The notes beneath the pieces are model-generated. The model was not told the origin of the DNA. It ran no database searches and saw only the letters and a list, made by a program, of their open reading frames with translations. 64,000 nucleotides of DNA, from contig CAMELV010000017.1 in assembly GCA_945925985.1 (NCBI GenBank), positions 1-64,000 on the forward strand, read 5' to 3'. Positions 44,926 through 54,336 of the stretch are shown here, piece after piece. The stretch comes from Comamonas sp. lk (GTDB lineage Bacteria > Pseudomonadota > Gammaproteobacteria > Burkholderiales > Burkholderiaceae_C). The position numbers were made by a program, and so were the translations under genes. Numbering within the stretch: position 1 is the first letter of the stretch; each line of letters opens with the position of its first letter.

Positions 44926-46317
44926 ATGCTCCGCACCCATGACCTGAACGTCGCGCAGGACGTTGAATCGCTGTTTCATCCCTACACCCCATTGGCCAAG
45001 CAGCGTGAAACCGGCCCGCTCGTCATCAAACGCGGAGACGGTGTGTATGTGGAAGACGACCAGGGCAAACGCTACCTCGAGGCCATGTCGGGTTTGTGGT
45101 GCACGTCGCTGGGCTTTTCCGAGCAGAGACTCATAGACGCGGCAACCCGACAGTTCCAGCAGTTGCCTTACTACCAGCTGTTCAATGGACGATCCACTGA
45201 GCCGTCGATCGAGTTGTCGCACCGTCTGATTGAAAAGACGAAACACCTTGGCATGGCCAAGGCGATGTTCGCCAATTCCGGCTCCGAGGCCAACGACCAA
45301 GCGGTCAAGATGGTGTGGTACTACTTCAACTCAGTAGGTAAACCTTCAAAGAAGAAATTGATTGCGCGGGAACGCGGCTACCACGGCGTCACGGTGATGT
45401 CCGGAAGTTTGACGGGACTGGCCGGCAACCACATGGATTTTGACCTGCCTTTTGGTGACCGCGTGTTGCGCACAGCATGTCCGAGCCACTACCACTACGG
45501 CAAGCCAGGAGAGACCGAAGTCGAATTTGTGGACCGCATCGTGACCGAGCTTGAGGCGCTGATCGCGCGGGAGGGCGCAGACACGATCGCTGCCTTCTTC
45601 GCAGAGCCTGTCCAAGGGGCTGGCGGTGTGATCGTTCCCCCCGCCGGTTATTGGGCAAAAGTGCAGGCGGTGCTGCGCAAGAACGACATTCTTCTGGTGG
45701 CCGATGAAGTCATCACCGGTTTCGGCCGTACTGGGCAGTGGTTCGGCTGCGACACCTACCAAATCCAGCCGGACATGATGACGGTGGCCAAAGCCTTGTC
45801 GAGTTCCTACCTGCCGATTTCTGCGACCTTGGTCAGCGCGCGGCTCTACGAAGGCCTGACTGCGGGCAGCACCAAAAATGGCGTCTTCTCGCATGGCGTG
45901 ACCTATGCCGGCCACCCGGTCTGCGCTGCAGTGGCGATTGAAGCACTGAAGATCTACGAAGAACGCGACCTCGCTGCCCGGGCGCGCGGGCTGTCACCGC
46001 AGTTTTTGCATCGACTGAGCGCCTTGGAGGCCCATCCGATGGTGCATTCGACCCGGGGCGTGGGCCTGATCGGCGCGCTGGAACTGGTTCAGGACAAGGC
46101 AACGCGCAAAACCTTCGATCCCGCCAGTGGCATTCAGGCCCGGGTTCAAAGCGCTGGCCTTGAGCTTGGGCTGATTTGCCGCTCCTTGCGCGATATTGTG
46201 GCCATCTGTCCACCTTTGATCATCACGGAAAATCAGATCGACGAGTTGTTCGACAAACTGTGGCAGTCGCTCGATCTCGCGCACGCAGATGCACGCAAGG
46301 CCGGCCTGATGCCCTGA
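44926..46317 (+). CDS. Class III aminotransferase 2 (omega-transaminase)
   Basis: A 463-residue PLP enzyme of the omega-amino-acid/pyruvate group. PLP-binding K289 is in MMTVAKALSSSYLP, with the NSGSEANDQAVKM phosphate loop near 117 and VADEVITGFGRTG near 258. SYLPISA after the lysine is common in taurine, beta-alanine and diamine transaminases. An ACAAGGA site precedes the ATG, 17 bases after the dehydrogenase stop. It is not a close copy of aminotransferase 1, so the two probably handle different steps. Confidence 0.91.
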   Translation: MLRTHDLNVAQDVESLFHPYTPLAKQRETGPLVIKRGDGVYVEDDQGKRYLEAMSGLWCTSLGFSEQRLIDAATRQFQQLPYYQLFNGRSTEPSIELSHRLIEKTKHLGMAKAMFANSGSEANDQAVKMVWYYFNSVGKPSKKKLIARERGYHGVTVMSGSLTGLAGNHMDFDLPFGDRVLRTACPSHYHYGKPGETEVEFVDRIVTELEALIAREGADTIAAFFAEPVQGAGGVIVPPAGYWAKVQAVLRKNDILLVADEVITGFGRTGQWFGCDTYQIQPDMMTVAKALSSSYLPISATLVSARLYEGLTAGSTKNGVFSHGVTYAGHPVCAAVAIEALKIYEERDLAARARGLSPQFLHRLSALEAHPMVHSTRGVGLIGALELVQDKATRKTFDPASGIQARVQSAGLELGLICRSLRDIVAICPPLIITENQIDELFDKLWQSLDLAHADARKAGLMP

Positions 46318-46343
46318 CCGGTCAATGATTGTTAGGTCATTGT

Positions 46344-47084
46344 ATGGACATGGTACTGCTGACCCACCATGACGACGGCACCACGCTGATCACGATCAAC
46401 CGACCTGAGCGGCGCAACGCGATTTGCGCGCAAACCGCGATCGAACTGCAGCAGGCTTTCGCGGAATTCGACCGCAGCGCACAGAAGGTGGCCGTCGTCA
46501 CTGGCACTGGTGACGACGCATTTTCGTCTGGGGCTGACGTTAGCAAGCTGCCGGAGTTGTGGCGCTGCATTCCCACCCTTGGCATCACGACCGAGAAGCC
46601 GGTGATCGCCGCTGTGGCCGGCCATTGCGTTGGCGGTGCGCTGGTCATGACCATGATGTGCGACTTGTTGGTGGCGGCGGACAACGCCAAATTCTCATAC
46701 CCCGAGGCTGCGCTTGGATTCACGGGGGGCCTGATTGCGAGCCTGGCGGCCCGCATTCCGCACAAGGTCGCCATGGAGATGCTCTTGCTGTGCCGTACGC
46801 TGGGCGCTCAACGCGCCTACGAGGTGGGTTTTGCCAATGAGGTGGTGCCGGTGGGCCAGCAGGTGACCCGGGCGCTTGCATTGGCCAGGGAGATGACGGC
46901 GTTCTCACCCATGGTGCTGCGCACGCTCAAGCGTTTCGTGAACGACGGCGTGATGGCACAGGGCCCTTCGGAACGCATGGCCCGCGCCAACCGGGACTTG
47001 GCCATGGTGCGAGACAGCGAGGACGCGCGCGAAGCCAAACTGGCTTTTGCGCAAAAGCGCAAGCCCCAATTCACCGGACGCTGA
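46344..47084 (+). CDS. Enoyl-CoA hydratase/isomerase family protein
   Basis: A 246-residue crotonase-fold enzyme with the oxyanion-hole elements DDAFSSGADVSKL (near 55) and AGHCVGGALVM (near 95). One catalytic glutamate is kept in YPEAALGFTGG; the other position holds a non-acidic residue, as in isomerases rather than hydratases. It ends the operon that starts with CoA-transferase 2. ATG 46344 is preferred over a TTG 15 bases upstream; both lack a strong ribosome site. It converges on amidohydrolase 2 with 3 bases between. Confidence 0.87.
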   Translation: MDMVLLTHHDDGTTLITINRPERRNAICAQTAIELQQAFAEFDRSAQKVAVVTGTGDDAFSSGADVSKLPELWRCIPTLGITTEKPVIAAVAGHCVGGALVMTMMCDLLVAADNAKFSYPEAALGFTGGLIASLAARIPHKVAMEMLLLCRTLGAQRAYEVGFANEVVPVGQQVTRALALAREMTAFSPMVLRTLKRFVNDGVMAQGPSERMARANRDLAMVRDSEDAREAKLAFAQKRKPQFTGR

Positions 47085-47087
47085 CTC

Positions 47088-48713
47088 TCAGGCAGGAGAG
47101 ACCCGCCCATGGCACACAGTGCCCCAGACGCCGACATCTTTGAGGCGTTCCGGTGGCACCTCCAGCGGATCGTCTTCAAGCACCGCGAAATCCGCGCTTT
47201 TGCCCACGCTGATCGAGCCAATCTCGCGCTCCAGTCCCAAGGTGTAGGCGCTCCCCAGCGTGATGGCATGCAGCGCCTGGGGTACGCTCAGGCGTTCTTG
47301 TGGGCCCAGTACTTGCCCGCTGCTGGTGAGGCGATTGACGGCGCACCAGGCCGTGAACAAAGGCGCCATTGGCGTGACCGGCACATCGCTGTGGATGCCG
47401 AAGGGCAGGCCCAGGCGCTGCGCCGTCGCTGCCGCATTCATCCGGGCCGCCTGCGCCGGCCCAACCGTCAGGGATGCATGGGCGTCGCCCCAATAGTAGA
47501 TGTGGTTGGAGAACAGGTTCACACTGGCACCCAAGTCGCGTGCTCGACACATCAGGCCTTCGTCCATCAGCTGCGCATGTTGCAAGGTGACCCTATGCCC
47601 GCTGGAAGGCGCGATGGCCAAGGCCTGTTCCAAGAGATTCAGTGCGAGTTCCGACGCTTCGTCGCCGTTGGTATGGATGTGCAGTGGTACGGCCAGCTTC
47701 AGGGCGGCGACCATGACATCGCGAACCCATTCAGGTGCCACGTACCAGAGACCGTTGGGTGCACCCTGGACATAGGCCCCCGCGCGCAGCCGGGCTGTAA
47801 AACCCTGTATGGAACCATCCATGACCAGCTTGAATTGCCCCATGCGAAGCAACTCGTGCGAGTGGGTGCGCAAATATTGAAGTCGCGCGAACAGGTCTTG
47901 CACGGGTTTACCCTGGCCAAGCATCGCAGGAATGAGCCGGACTGGCCAATGTGGCGTCCCGGTGACCTCCTGGATGGCGGCCAAGGTCGCGTCGGTCAGT
48001 GAATTGGCCAGGTCAGTGACCGTTGTCACGCCGGTTTGCACGCACAGGCGGGCGAAATCCCGGAAAGCAGCGCGGTCAGAGCCCTGCAAGGCCTCGGCGA
48101 TACCCAGCAGTTGCGCCGCCGGGCCAATCAGTGTGGAGCCGCGCAATTCGCCCACAGCCATGCCATCGCTGTCAAGCGGCAGGCCAGCGTGGGCATGGTC
48201 TGGTGCGAGCAGTTTGACGCGGCGTAAGGCCTCGGTGTTGAGGTACAGGATGTGGTAACTGGCGTTGATCATCGCCACGGGCTCAGTCCTGCTGACCTGG
48301 TCCAGGTCGTGGCGAGTGGGTGGGCGCTCCAGGTGGATCGGGTCGATACCCCAAGCAAATACAGTCTCACCAACCCGGCTGCTGGACATGCCTTCGCGCA
48401 GACGCTCCAGGATGGCGCTGATGCTGTGAACAGGTGGCCAAAGGCGGCCGGCAGGATCGCGCCGCTCAAATTGCCCGCAATAGGCATAGCGCCAGGCGAC
48501 ACAGGCATCGGCATGGGCGTGGCCTTCCACGAAGCCGGGGAGGAGGACTTTGTCGGCAAAGCGTGAGTCGAGGGTGGCGGGACCCAGAGCCTTCAGGGTA
48601 TCCAGAGACCCCACTCCCGCGATTCGGCCCTCAACAACTGCCACATGGGTGGCCTCAGGGCAACTCTCGTCAAGGGTGTGGATGCGTCGAGCACTGTAAA
48701 TCGTGGCGGTCAT
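47088..48713 (-). CDS. YtcJ/NfdA-type amidohydrolase 2
   Basis: A 541-residue paralogue of the enzyme at 37322, colinear over its whole length. It has GFVEGHAHADACVAW near 61, LHIHTNGDEASE, LQHAQLMDEG, FSNHIYYWGDAHASL and HSDVPVTPMAPLFTAW. One difference stands out: the first metal motif is HAH here and HTH in paralogue 1. It follows the amidase gene by 21 bases and is probably co-transcribed with it, which supports action on an amide. Confidence 0.87.
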   Translation of the reverse strand: MTATIYSARRIHTLDESCPEATHVAVVEGRIAGVGSLDTLKALGPATLDSRFADKVLLPGFVEGHAHADACVAWRYAYCGQFERRDPAGRLWPPVHSISAILERLREGMSSSRVGETVFAWGIDPIHLERPPTRHDLDQVSRTEPVAMINASYHILYLNTEALRRVKLLAPDHAHAGLPLDSDGMAVGELRGSTLIGPAAQLLGIAEALQGSDRAAFRDFARLCVQTGVTTVTDLANSLTDATLAAIQEVTGTPHWPVRLIPAMLGQGKPVQDLFARLQYLRTHSHELLRMGQFKLVMDGSIQGFTARLRAGAYVQGAPNGLWYVAPEWVRDVMVAALKLAVPLHIHTNGDEASELALNLLEQALAIAPSSGHRVTLQHAQLMDEGLMCRARDLGASVNLFSNHIYYWGDAHASLTVGPAQAARMNAAATAQRLGLPFGIHSDVPVTPMAPLFTAWCAVNRLTSSGQVLGPQERLSVPQALHAITLGSAYTLGLEREIGSISVGKSADFAVLEDDPLEVPPERLKDVGVWGTVCHGRVSPA

Positions 48714-48734
48714 GGCGCAATGGTCTCCGAGGGT

Positions 48735-50141
48735 CTACCAACGCGGGTCAATGGGTGAACGAACGCCTTCATGGGCCTCGATCACCTCGCCTGCGTCGAG
48801 GCAAATATCCTCCCGGAACTTGGGCCCGTAGATCTGAACCCCCTGGGGCTGGCCATTGTGCTGTCCGATTGGCACTGCCAGCACAGGCAAGCCCAGCAAT
48901 GGGGCCTGAAGCAAGTATCGAAACCCCTTGTCGATCACATAGCCCATATCCCGTGCATCATGGTCAGGCAACATCGTGTGCGCCGCACTCACCGGTGTAA
49001 TGATCAGGGGATAGGTTTCCATGAACTCGTTCCATTGCCGCATCAGCGTGTGGCGCTCGGCCAGTGCAGCCCAGTAGTCGGTTACCGTGACGGGTTTGCG
49101 TGTGGCCCACCATGCTGTCATGGTGCGGGTCAATTCATCGTCGTCGACGACCGGCAACATCGGTTCGAGCGCTGCCCGAATCTCATGCATGCCAATATCG
49201 TCCCAGAGCTCGAATGCCCGAACAAAGCCTGGTGGCGTGGCTTCTTCCACGACATAACCAGCCTCCCGCAGATAACTGCCAGCCTGACGCACTGCAGCCA
49301 GCGCCGACGGATCCACATCGGTGCCCAAGCGCTCAGTGACCAGCGCCACGCGGGTTGGACGCGACAACGGACTGCCTCGGAGCGGCACCGGCAACCACAG
49401 GGGATCTCCGGGATGACCGCGGCCAGCCATGACTTCGAAGCCCAGGCGTGCGTCGCGCACACTGCGCGCCATCGGCCCAGGAACTGCCATCAGCTGCGCG
49501 GCCATGCGCGTGGGGGTCGTTGCTGAACGGTTGTACATCGGGATGCGTCCAGGCGTCGTACGCAGCCCCACGATACCGTTGCAATAGGCCGGCCAGCGGA
49601 TCGAGCCGCCAATGTCTGTTCCATGCGCGAAGGTGCCAACGCCAGCAGCAGTGGCAGCGCCTGCTCCGCCGCTAGACCCACCGCAGGTGACGTTTCGGTC
49701 CCACGGATTGAGCGTTCTGCCGTGCAGCATGTTGTTGGTCACGAGACGCATGGCAAATGCCGGCGCGTTGGTGCGGCCAATGACAATGGCACCAGCCTCC
49801 TTGAGATTGCGCACGACAGGCGCATCATGCTCGGCGAGATGGTTCTTGAGCATGCGCAGACCATTGTCGGCAGCTTGCCCTTTTTGGTCGGCTGTGATCT
49901 TGATGGTGATGGGTACACCATGCAGTGGCCCCAGCGCTGCACCGCTGCGCTGGACCCGGTCGGCCGCGTCAGCATCGGCGAGGGCCTGTTCGGGGAACTG
50001 ATGCACCACCGCGTTGAGTTTGGGGTTCACGGCGTCAAGCCGTTGCAGGTGCGCCTGCGTCGCCTCACGCGCAGAGACCTTGCCGGCGCGGATGTGAGAG
50101 GCCAGCTCGGTCGCGTCGAGTTGCCAGAGTTCGGATGTCAT
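48735..50141 (-). CDS. Amidase (amidase-signature family)
   Basis: A 468-residue serine amidase with the Ser-cisSer-Lys triad: K81 in VPITIKITADQKG, S156 in CGGSSGGAGAATAAG and S180 in GTDIGGSIRWPA. The family hydrolyses carboxamides to acid and ammonia or amine. No signal peptide. First gene of an operon with amidohydrolase 2, divergent from the TTC38-like gene (115-base gap). Substrate not deducible. Confidence 0.92.
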   Translation of the reverse strand: MTSELWQLDATELASHIRAGKVSAREATQAHLQRLDAVNPKLNAVVHQFPEQALADADAADRVQRSGAALGPLHGVPITIKITADQKGQAADNGLRMLKNHLAEHDAPVVRNLKEAGAIVIGRTNAPAFAMRLVTNNMLHGRTLNPWDRNVTCGGSSGGAGAATAAGVGTFAHGTDIGGSIRWPAYCNGIVGLRTTPGRIPMYNRSATTPTRMAAQLMAVPGPMARSVRDARLGFEVMAGRGHPGDPLWLPVPLRGSPLSRPTRVALVTERLGTDVDPSALAAVRQAGSYLREAGYVVEEATPPGFVRAFELWDDIGMHEIRAALEPMLPVVDDDELTRTMTAWWATRKPVTVTDYWAALAERHTLMRQWNEFMETYPLIITPVSAAHTMLPDHDARDMGYVIDKGFRYLLQAPLLGLPVLAVPIGQHNGQPQGVQIYGPKFREDICLDAGEVIEAHEGVRSPIDPRW

Positions 50142-50256
50142 GTCAGTCCCTTCAGAAGGCGGTTACGTCAATTTTAACTGGACCAGCCCTTAAAAGAAAG
50201 CACATACTTTATTATGATGTTCATCTGTTCAAATCTTTGATTCCGGGCGGTACACC

Positions 50257-51603
50257 ATGATGCATGACTGTTTTGGCCTGCCGTTGACGGCGGGCGATGC
50301 GGCCGCAGTGCGGCATTACGATTTGGCACTGCGCAAGTTGCTGGTGTTGCGCAACGACCCTGTAGCGGAGGTCGATGCCGCTCTGCGCATCGACCCTGGC
50401 ATGGTCATGGGTCATGTGCTCAAGGGACTCCTGTGTGTTCTGGGTACCGAGAAGTCTTTGCTGGCGGACGCGCGCTCGGCGCTGCAGGCGGGGCTGGCTG
50501 TCGCGCACGGAGCAAGCCCGCGAGAGCAAGGCCACCTCGCGGCGCTGTCGGCCTGGGTCGGAGGCCGGCTGCACGAGGCCTGTGCCTGCTGGGAGCGGGT
50601 GCTGGTGGCACAGCCGGACGATGCCTTGGCCATGTTCGCCGCGCACCAGGGCGACTTCTTCCTCGGGCAGTCGAGCGAACTGCGCGACCGCGTGGCGCGC
50701 CGGCTGCCAGACATTGAAACGGGCAGTTCCCTGGAGGGCTACTACCTCGGGATGTATGCCTTCGGGCTGGAGGAAATGGGTGACTACGCCCGTGCCGAAG
50801 CGTTAGGCCGCAAGGCGGTGCAGCGCGATGCCCAGGATGCTTGGGCCACTCACGCCGTGGCCCATGTGTTGGAGATGACGAACCGCATTGAGGACGGTGT
50901 CTCTTGGCTCACCGCCACGGCGTCGGGCTGGGCGACCGACAACTTTTTCGCGGTGCACAACTGGTGGCATTTGGCGCTCTACCACATGGATCAGCAGCGA
51001 TGGCCCGAAGTGCTGCGCCTCTACGATGAGCGTGTCCGTGGTGCCGATTCGTCGGTCGTTCTGGATATGCTCGACGCCAGCGCCTTGCTGTGGCGCCTGA
51101 CCTTGCACCGAGTGGACGTTGGCCAGCGCTGGCAGCGCATGGTGGAGGTTTGGGAGCCGCGTATTGACGACGCCTGGTATGCCTTCAATGACTGCCACGC
51201 GATGATGGCGTTCGCTGGTGCTGGGCGCGAAGACTTGGCGCAAAGATTGCTGGCCGCCATGGCGCGCGCGACCGGCGGCGAGGCCGACAACGCTGTCGTG
51301 ACGCGCAGCGTAGGCCTGCCGGTCGCGCGTGCATTGTGGGCATTTGCCCAGGGTCACTACGGGACGTCGGCGGATATGCTGGCGCCTGTGAAGGCGATCG
51401 CCGCCCGTGCCGGCGGGTCGCACGCGCAGCGCGACCTGCTGGCGCAGACGTTAATTGCCGCAGCCGAGAGAAGTGGTCAGACGGCGCTGGCCCGCGCTCT
51501 GCTGAACGAGCGATTGGTCGCCAAACCGCAGTCTGCGCTCAACCGGGCCTGGATGTGGCGAGTGCTTGGGCATCACCAGGCCGTCCTGCCCGTCGCAGTC
51601 TGA
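50257..51603 (+). CDS. TTC38-like tetratricopeptide repeat protein
   Basis: A 448-residue, mostly helical protein with TPR-like repeats throughout, for instance GDYARAEALGRKAVQRDAQD near 172 and the motif HNWWHLALYHMD near 232 characteristic of the TTC38 group (named after a human protein). The function of this family is not established. It is divergent from the amidase and overlaps the convergent acyl-CoA ligase gene by 31 bases at the 3' ends. It may scaffold or regulate enzymes of the island; that is a guess. Confidence 0.8.
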   Translation: MMHDCFGLPLTAGDAAAVRHYDLALRKLLVLRNDPVAEVDAALRIDPGMVMGHVLKGLLCVLGTEKSLLADARSALQAGLAVAHGASPREQGHLAALSAWVGGRLHEACACWERVLVAQPDDALAMFAAHQGDFFLGQSSELRDRVARRLPDIETGSSLEGYYLGMYAFGLEEMGDYARAEALGRKAVQRDAQDAWATHAVAHVLEMTNRIEDGVSWLTATASGWATDNFFAVHNWWHLALYHMDQQRWPEVLRLYDERVRGADSSVVLDMLDASALLWRLTLHRVDVGQRWQRMVEVWEPRIDDAWYAFNDCHAMMAFAGAGREDLAQRLLAAMARATGGEADNAVVTRSVGLPVARALWAFAQGHYGTSADMLAPVKAIAARAGGSHAQRDLLAQTLIAAAERSGQTALARALLNERLVAKPQSALNRAWMWRVLGHHQAVLPVAV

Positions 51604-53195
51604 GCTGCCGCGCTGCCCTCTTGCGAGTTGCGCTTGAGCCGTAGCTTGTCGACTTTGCCGACGGGGAGCATGGGCAGCTCATCCAGCCATTCGAATCGCT
51701 TTGGAATCTTGTAGTTGGCGAGGCGCTCGCGACACCAGTCACGTATCTCCTGGTCGGGCAGTGCCGAGGCGCCGGGTTGGCGCATGAGCCAGGCCACGCC
51801 GACCTCCTGGTACACAGGGTCTGGGACACCCACCACGGCGGCCAGCGCCACGCCGAGGTGCTCTTCCAGACATTGTTCGATTTCGCGCGGGTAAATGTTG
51901 TAGCCGCCCGACTTGTACATCTCGCTGCGCCGCCCGACAAGGCGGTAGCTGCCGTCTGACAAGCGCTGCGCAATATCGCCGGTGCGCAGAAACCCGTCCG
52001 GCGTCATCGCGGTGGCAGTGGCCACGGGGCGGTTGAAGTAGCCCAGCATCATGGCGCCGTGGCGGACCGCAATCTCGCCTTCCTGCCCGTCGGCCACCTC
52101 CACGCAGTTGTCGTCAATCAGCTTGAGTTCTACATTGGGGTCCGGTTTTCCGATCGTGGTGGCTAAGGCTTCGTCGCTGAAACTATCGTCGGCCCAGGTC
52201 ACGTTACAGACGGTTTCGGTCATGCCATAGACCGCCAGCATTCGCAGCCCCCGTGCCCGCACCGCACGCACAACGTCAATCGGCAGTGCTGCACCACCCC
52301 AGGCGACCAGCTGGAGGCTGGACAAGTCGCGGGTCTGAAAGTCCAGGTGCTCCAGTACCAGTTGCACGACCGTGGGCACATGCGCGAGTTGCGTGAGGCG
52401 CAGTTTCTCCACCAGCACTAGGTAGTGCGCCGGGTCGAAACGCTCATCAAATGCCAGCATGCCGCCGGCGATCAGGTTAGCGCAGCAGGTGTCGCCCACG
52501 CAGGCCACATGGTTGATCGGAAAGTTGCATAAAACGCGCGGTTGTTTGATGTTGGTTTGTTCGGCCTCTACCCCTGGGCCGTACACCAAGCTGCGGTGGG
52601 GCAGCACTGCGCCTTTCGGCGATCCGCTGGAGCCCGAGGTGTAGACGATGACCGCTGCGTCCCCGCCCTGCACCGCATCGCGCTGTGCCCGATGCTGGGC
52701 CGGCAGCGTTGCCTCTGCGACCCTCTGCATCAACGCAATGTCCTCCAATGCGCCAACTGCCGGACCCCCATCAAGCCTGAAACTGTGTTCGATGAACTCG
52801 AACTCGCTGCGCATCCGGGCGATCATGCCGCTGAAGTCGCGACCTTCAAAGTCGGTGAGTGACAGCAGCACCCGCGGCTGTGCATCCGATATCACGTAGG
52901 CCAACTCGCGCCAGGTGTAGCGCGGGTTGAGGCCGACCCAGACCAGGCCGACCTGCACCGCGGCCAGCATGCTGACCAGGAACTCCGGGCGGGGCGTGGA
53001 GAGGACGGCCACCCGGTCACCGTGCTGCAGACCCAGACCGAGGAATGCACGTGCCAGCGCTTCCACACGCTGCGCCAACTCGGCGTACGAGGTGAATACG
53101 CCTTCGAACCAGCAGGCGGACGCTTTAGGCGTCCTTTGGGCGTACAGATCGAGGTAGTCGCTGATGCGCGGCAGAACCGGCAATGCCAGCGTCAT
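51573..53195 (-). CDS. Acyl-CoA ligase (AMP-dependent synthetase)
   Basis: A 540-residue adenylate-forming enzyme that makes an acyl-CoA from a carboxylate, ATP and CoA. The P-loop VIVYTSGSSGSPKG is near 178, YGMTET near 330, and the hinge GFLRTGDIAQRL followed by GRRSEMYKSGGYNIYPREIE near 420-450. The conserved lysine is in PVGKVDKLRLKR close to the C-terminus. ATG 53195 overlaps the upstream hotdog gene stop as ATGA. Together with two hotdog dehydratase-like genes it forms a three-gene operon. Substrate unknown. Confidence 0.92.
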   Translation of the reverse strand: MTLALPVLPRISDYLDLYAQRTPKASACWFEGVFTSYAELAQRVEALARAFLGLGLQHGDRVAVLSTPRPEFLVSMLAAVQVGLVWVGLNPRYTWRELAYVISDAQPRVLLSLTDFEGRDFSGMIARMRSEFEFIEHSFRLDGGPAVGALEDIALMQRVAEATLPAQHRAQRDAVQGGDAAVIVYTSGSSGSPKGAVLPHRSLVYGPGVEAEQTNIKQPRVLCNFPINHVACVGDTCCANLIAGGMLAFDERFDPAHYLVLVEKLRLTQLAHVPTVVQLVLEHLDFQTRDLSSLQLVAWGGAALPIDVVRAVRARGLRMLAVYGMTETVCNVTWADDSFSDEALATTIGKPDPNVELKLIDDNCVEVADGQEGEIAVRHGAMMLGYFNRPVATATAMTPDGFLRTGDIAQRLSDGSYRLVGRRSEMYKSGGYNIYPREIEQCLEEHLGVALAAVVGVPDPVYQEVGVAWLMRQPGASALPDQEIRDWCRERLANYKIPKRFEWLDELPMLPVGKVDKLRLKRNSQEGSAAAQTATGRTAW

Positions 53196-53674
53196 GGCCC
53201 GGCCCTCCCTCGTGGCAGCTGCGGCTCGGTGGATGACAGCGTTCGGATCACGGCCACCATCGCCGGACGCGTGCCCCCCTCGATCTCGGTGGTGTTGGTG
53301 GTCACCAGGATGGTGCCGTGGGAATGCGGAACCACCGCATCGAGGGTGCATCGGTAGCGGATGCGGTTGCCCACAAAGACCGGCGAGATGTAACGCACCT
53401 GGTCCGAACCCAGGTTCAGGCCCCACATGCCCGGAGATCGGATCGGGTTGTGGTTGAAATGCATGGCTGCGAGCATGGACGACAGCCAGAATCCATCGAC
53501 CAGGTCTGGGGCGGGGTTGGCCTCGCACACAGCCATGTCGGTGACCGACGGGTTCAGATCCGTGGATGCGTGGAACAGGTCCATGTGCTGCTGGGTGACC
53601 GTCATCCAAGGGGACTCGAAGAGCTGGCGGCCCACCCAACGCGGGGCGTCATCCAGTGGAACGAAGCTTGTCAT
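53192..53674 (-). CDS. MaoC-like hotdog-fold protein 1
   Basis: A 160-residue single hotdog domain, with the HFNHNPIRSPGMWGL and FVGNRIRYRCTLDAV blocks seen in MaoC-type hydratase/dehydratase relatives. It is a paralogue of the next protein upstream (shared NHNPI-SPGMW, FVG--IR--ATL pattern). The pair may act as a heteromer on the CoA thioester made by the ligase it overlaps. The catalytic Asp/His dyad of true enoyl-CoA hydratases is not obvious, so the reaction stays open. Confidence 0.75.
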   Translation of the reverse strand: MTSFVPLDDAPRWVGRQLFESPWMTVTQQHMDLFHASTDLNPSVTDMAVCEANPAPDLVDGFWLSSMLAAMHFNHNPIRSPGMWGLNLGSDQVRYISPVFVGNRIRYRCTLDAVVPHSHGTILVTTNTTEIEGGTRPAMVAVIRTLSSTEPQLPRGRAGP

Positions 53675-53726
53675 CGCAGAGCTGCTGACCTTCGTGCAAA
53701 CACCTGATTCCGGCGTTGCGAGCCCA

Positions 53727-54248
53727 TCATGTCGGTCCCGCCGCGCTCTGGCCTGGCATGGCGCCGATGCGAAACAGCGCGGACGTGGTGGCGATCAGCG
53801 CCGGACGATCCTCGCCCTGAATCTCGACGAGGTTTTCGCTGACAACAATCCTGCCGTAACGATGTTCGCGCACCTCGTTCAAGGTCGCGGTGCAGCGGAT
53901 GCTCTGACCGACGAACAGCGGCTGGGGAAAGCGCGCCTTCTCGATGCCGTGAAACAGCGCCCACATGCCGGGGCTCCAGATCGGATTGTGGTTGAAGTGG
54001 AAGTTCACCACCATCGACATGGTCCACATGCCGTCCATGATGTTATCGGCCTCCGGGTTGCTCAGGCAGATGGTGACGTCGCTGTCTTCGGGATTCGTTT
54101 CTATCGCATCATGAAAAAGCATCATGTGCTTGCGCTTGGCCTGCATCCAGCCAGTCTGGAACAGCTGCTTGCCAAGCAGCTCGTCAGCCCGCTCCAGGGG
54201 GTGGTAGTCTGCCGGATTGCGGGTGCTCGCAAAAGCCTGTGCAACCAT
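53727..54248 (-). CDS. MaoC-like hotdog-fold protein 2
   Basis: A 173-residue hotdog protein with LFHDAIETNPEDSD, HFNHNPIWSPGMWALF and FVGQSIRCTATLNEVREH. It is about as long as its paralogue 52 bases downstream and aligns with it over its length, implying tandem duplication. First gene of the hotdog-hotdog-ligase operon and divergent from molybdoenzyme 2 across an 88-base gap with a palindrome. Confidence 0.75.
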   Translation of the reverse strand: MVAQAFASTRNPADYHPLERADELLGKQLFQTGWMQAKRKHMMLFHDAIETNPEDSDVTICLSNPEADNIMDGMWTMSMVVNFHFNHNPIWSPGMWALFHGIEKARFPQPLFVGQSIRCTATLNEVREHRYGRIVVSENLVEIQGEDRPALIATTSALFRIGAMPGQSAAGPT

Positions 54249-54278
54249 GGTCGTCCTCTAAAAAGTAAATAATAGCTT

Positions 54279-54297
54279 GCTTATAGTCAGTATAAGC
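54279..54297. promoter_or_regulatory. Palindrome between hotdog operon and molybdoenzyme 2
   Basis: GCTTATA-GTCAG-TATAAGC is a perfect 7-base inverted repeat, 30 bases before the hotdog gene start and 39 before the molybdoenzyme start. The central position suggests it controls both, perhaps through TetR 2. Confidence 0.6.
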
Positions 54298-54336
54298 CGC
54301 GACAATGGCGTTGGTCAATTGGATTTGAATCTGCAC

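Noticed and set aside
53196..53639. N-terminal extension of the acyl-CoA ligase by 148 codons
   Set aside because: It overlaps the hotdog gene in another frame; the ATGA junction at 53192-53195 gives the natural start.
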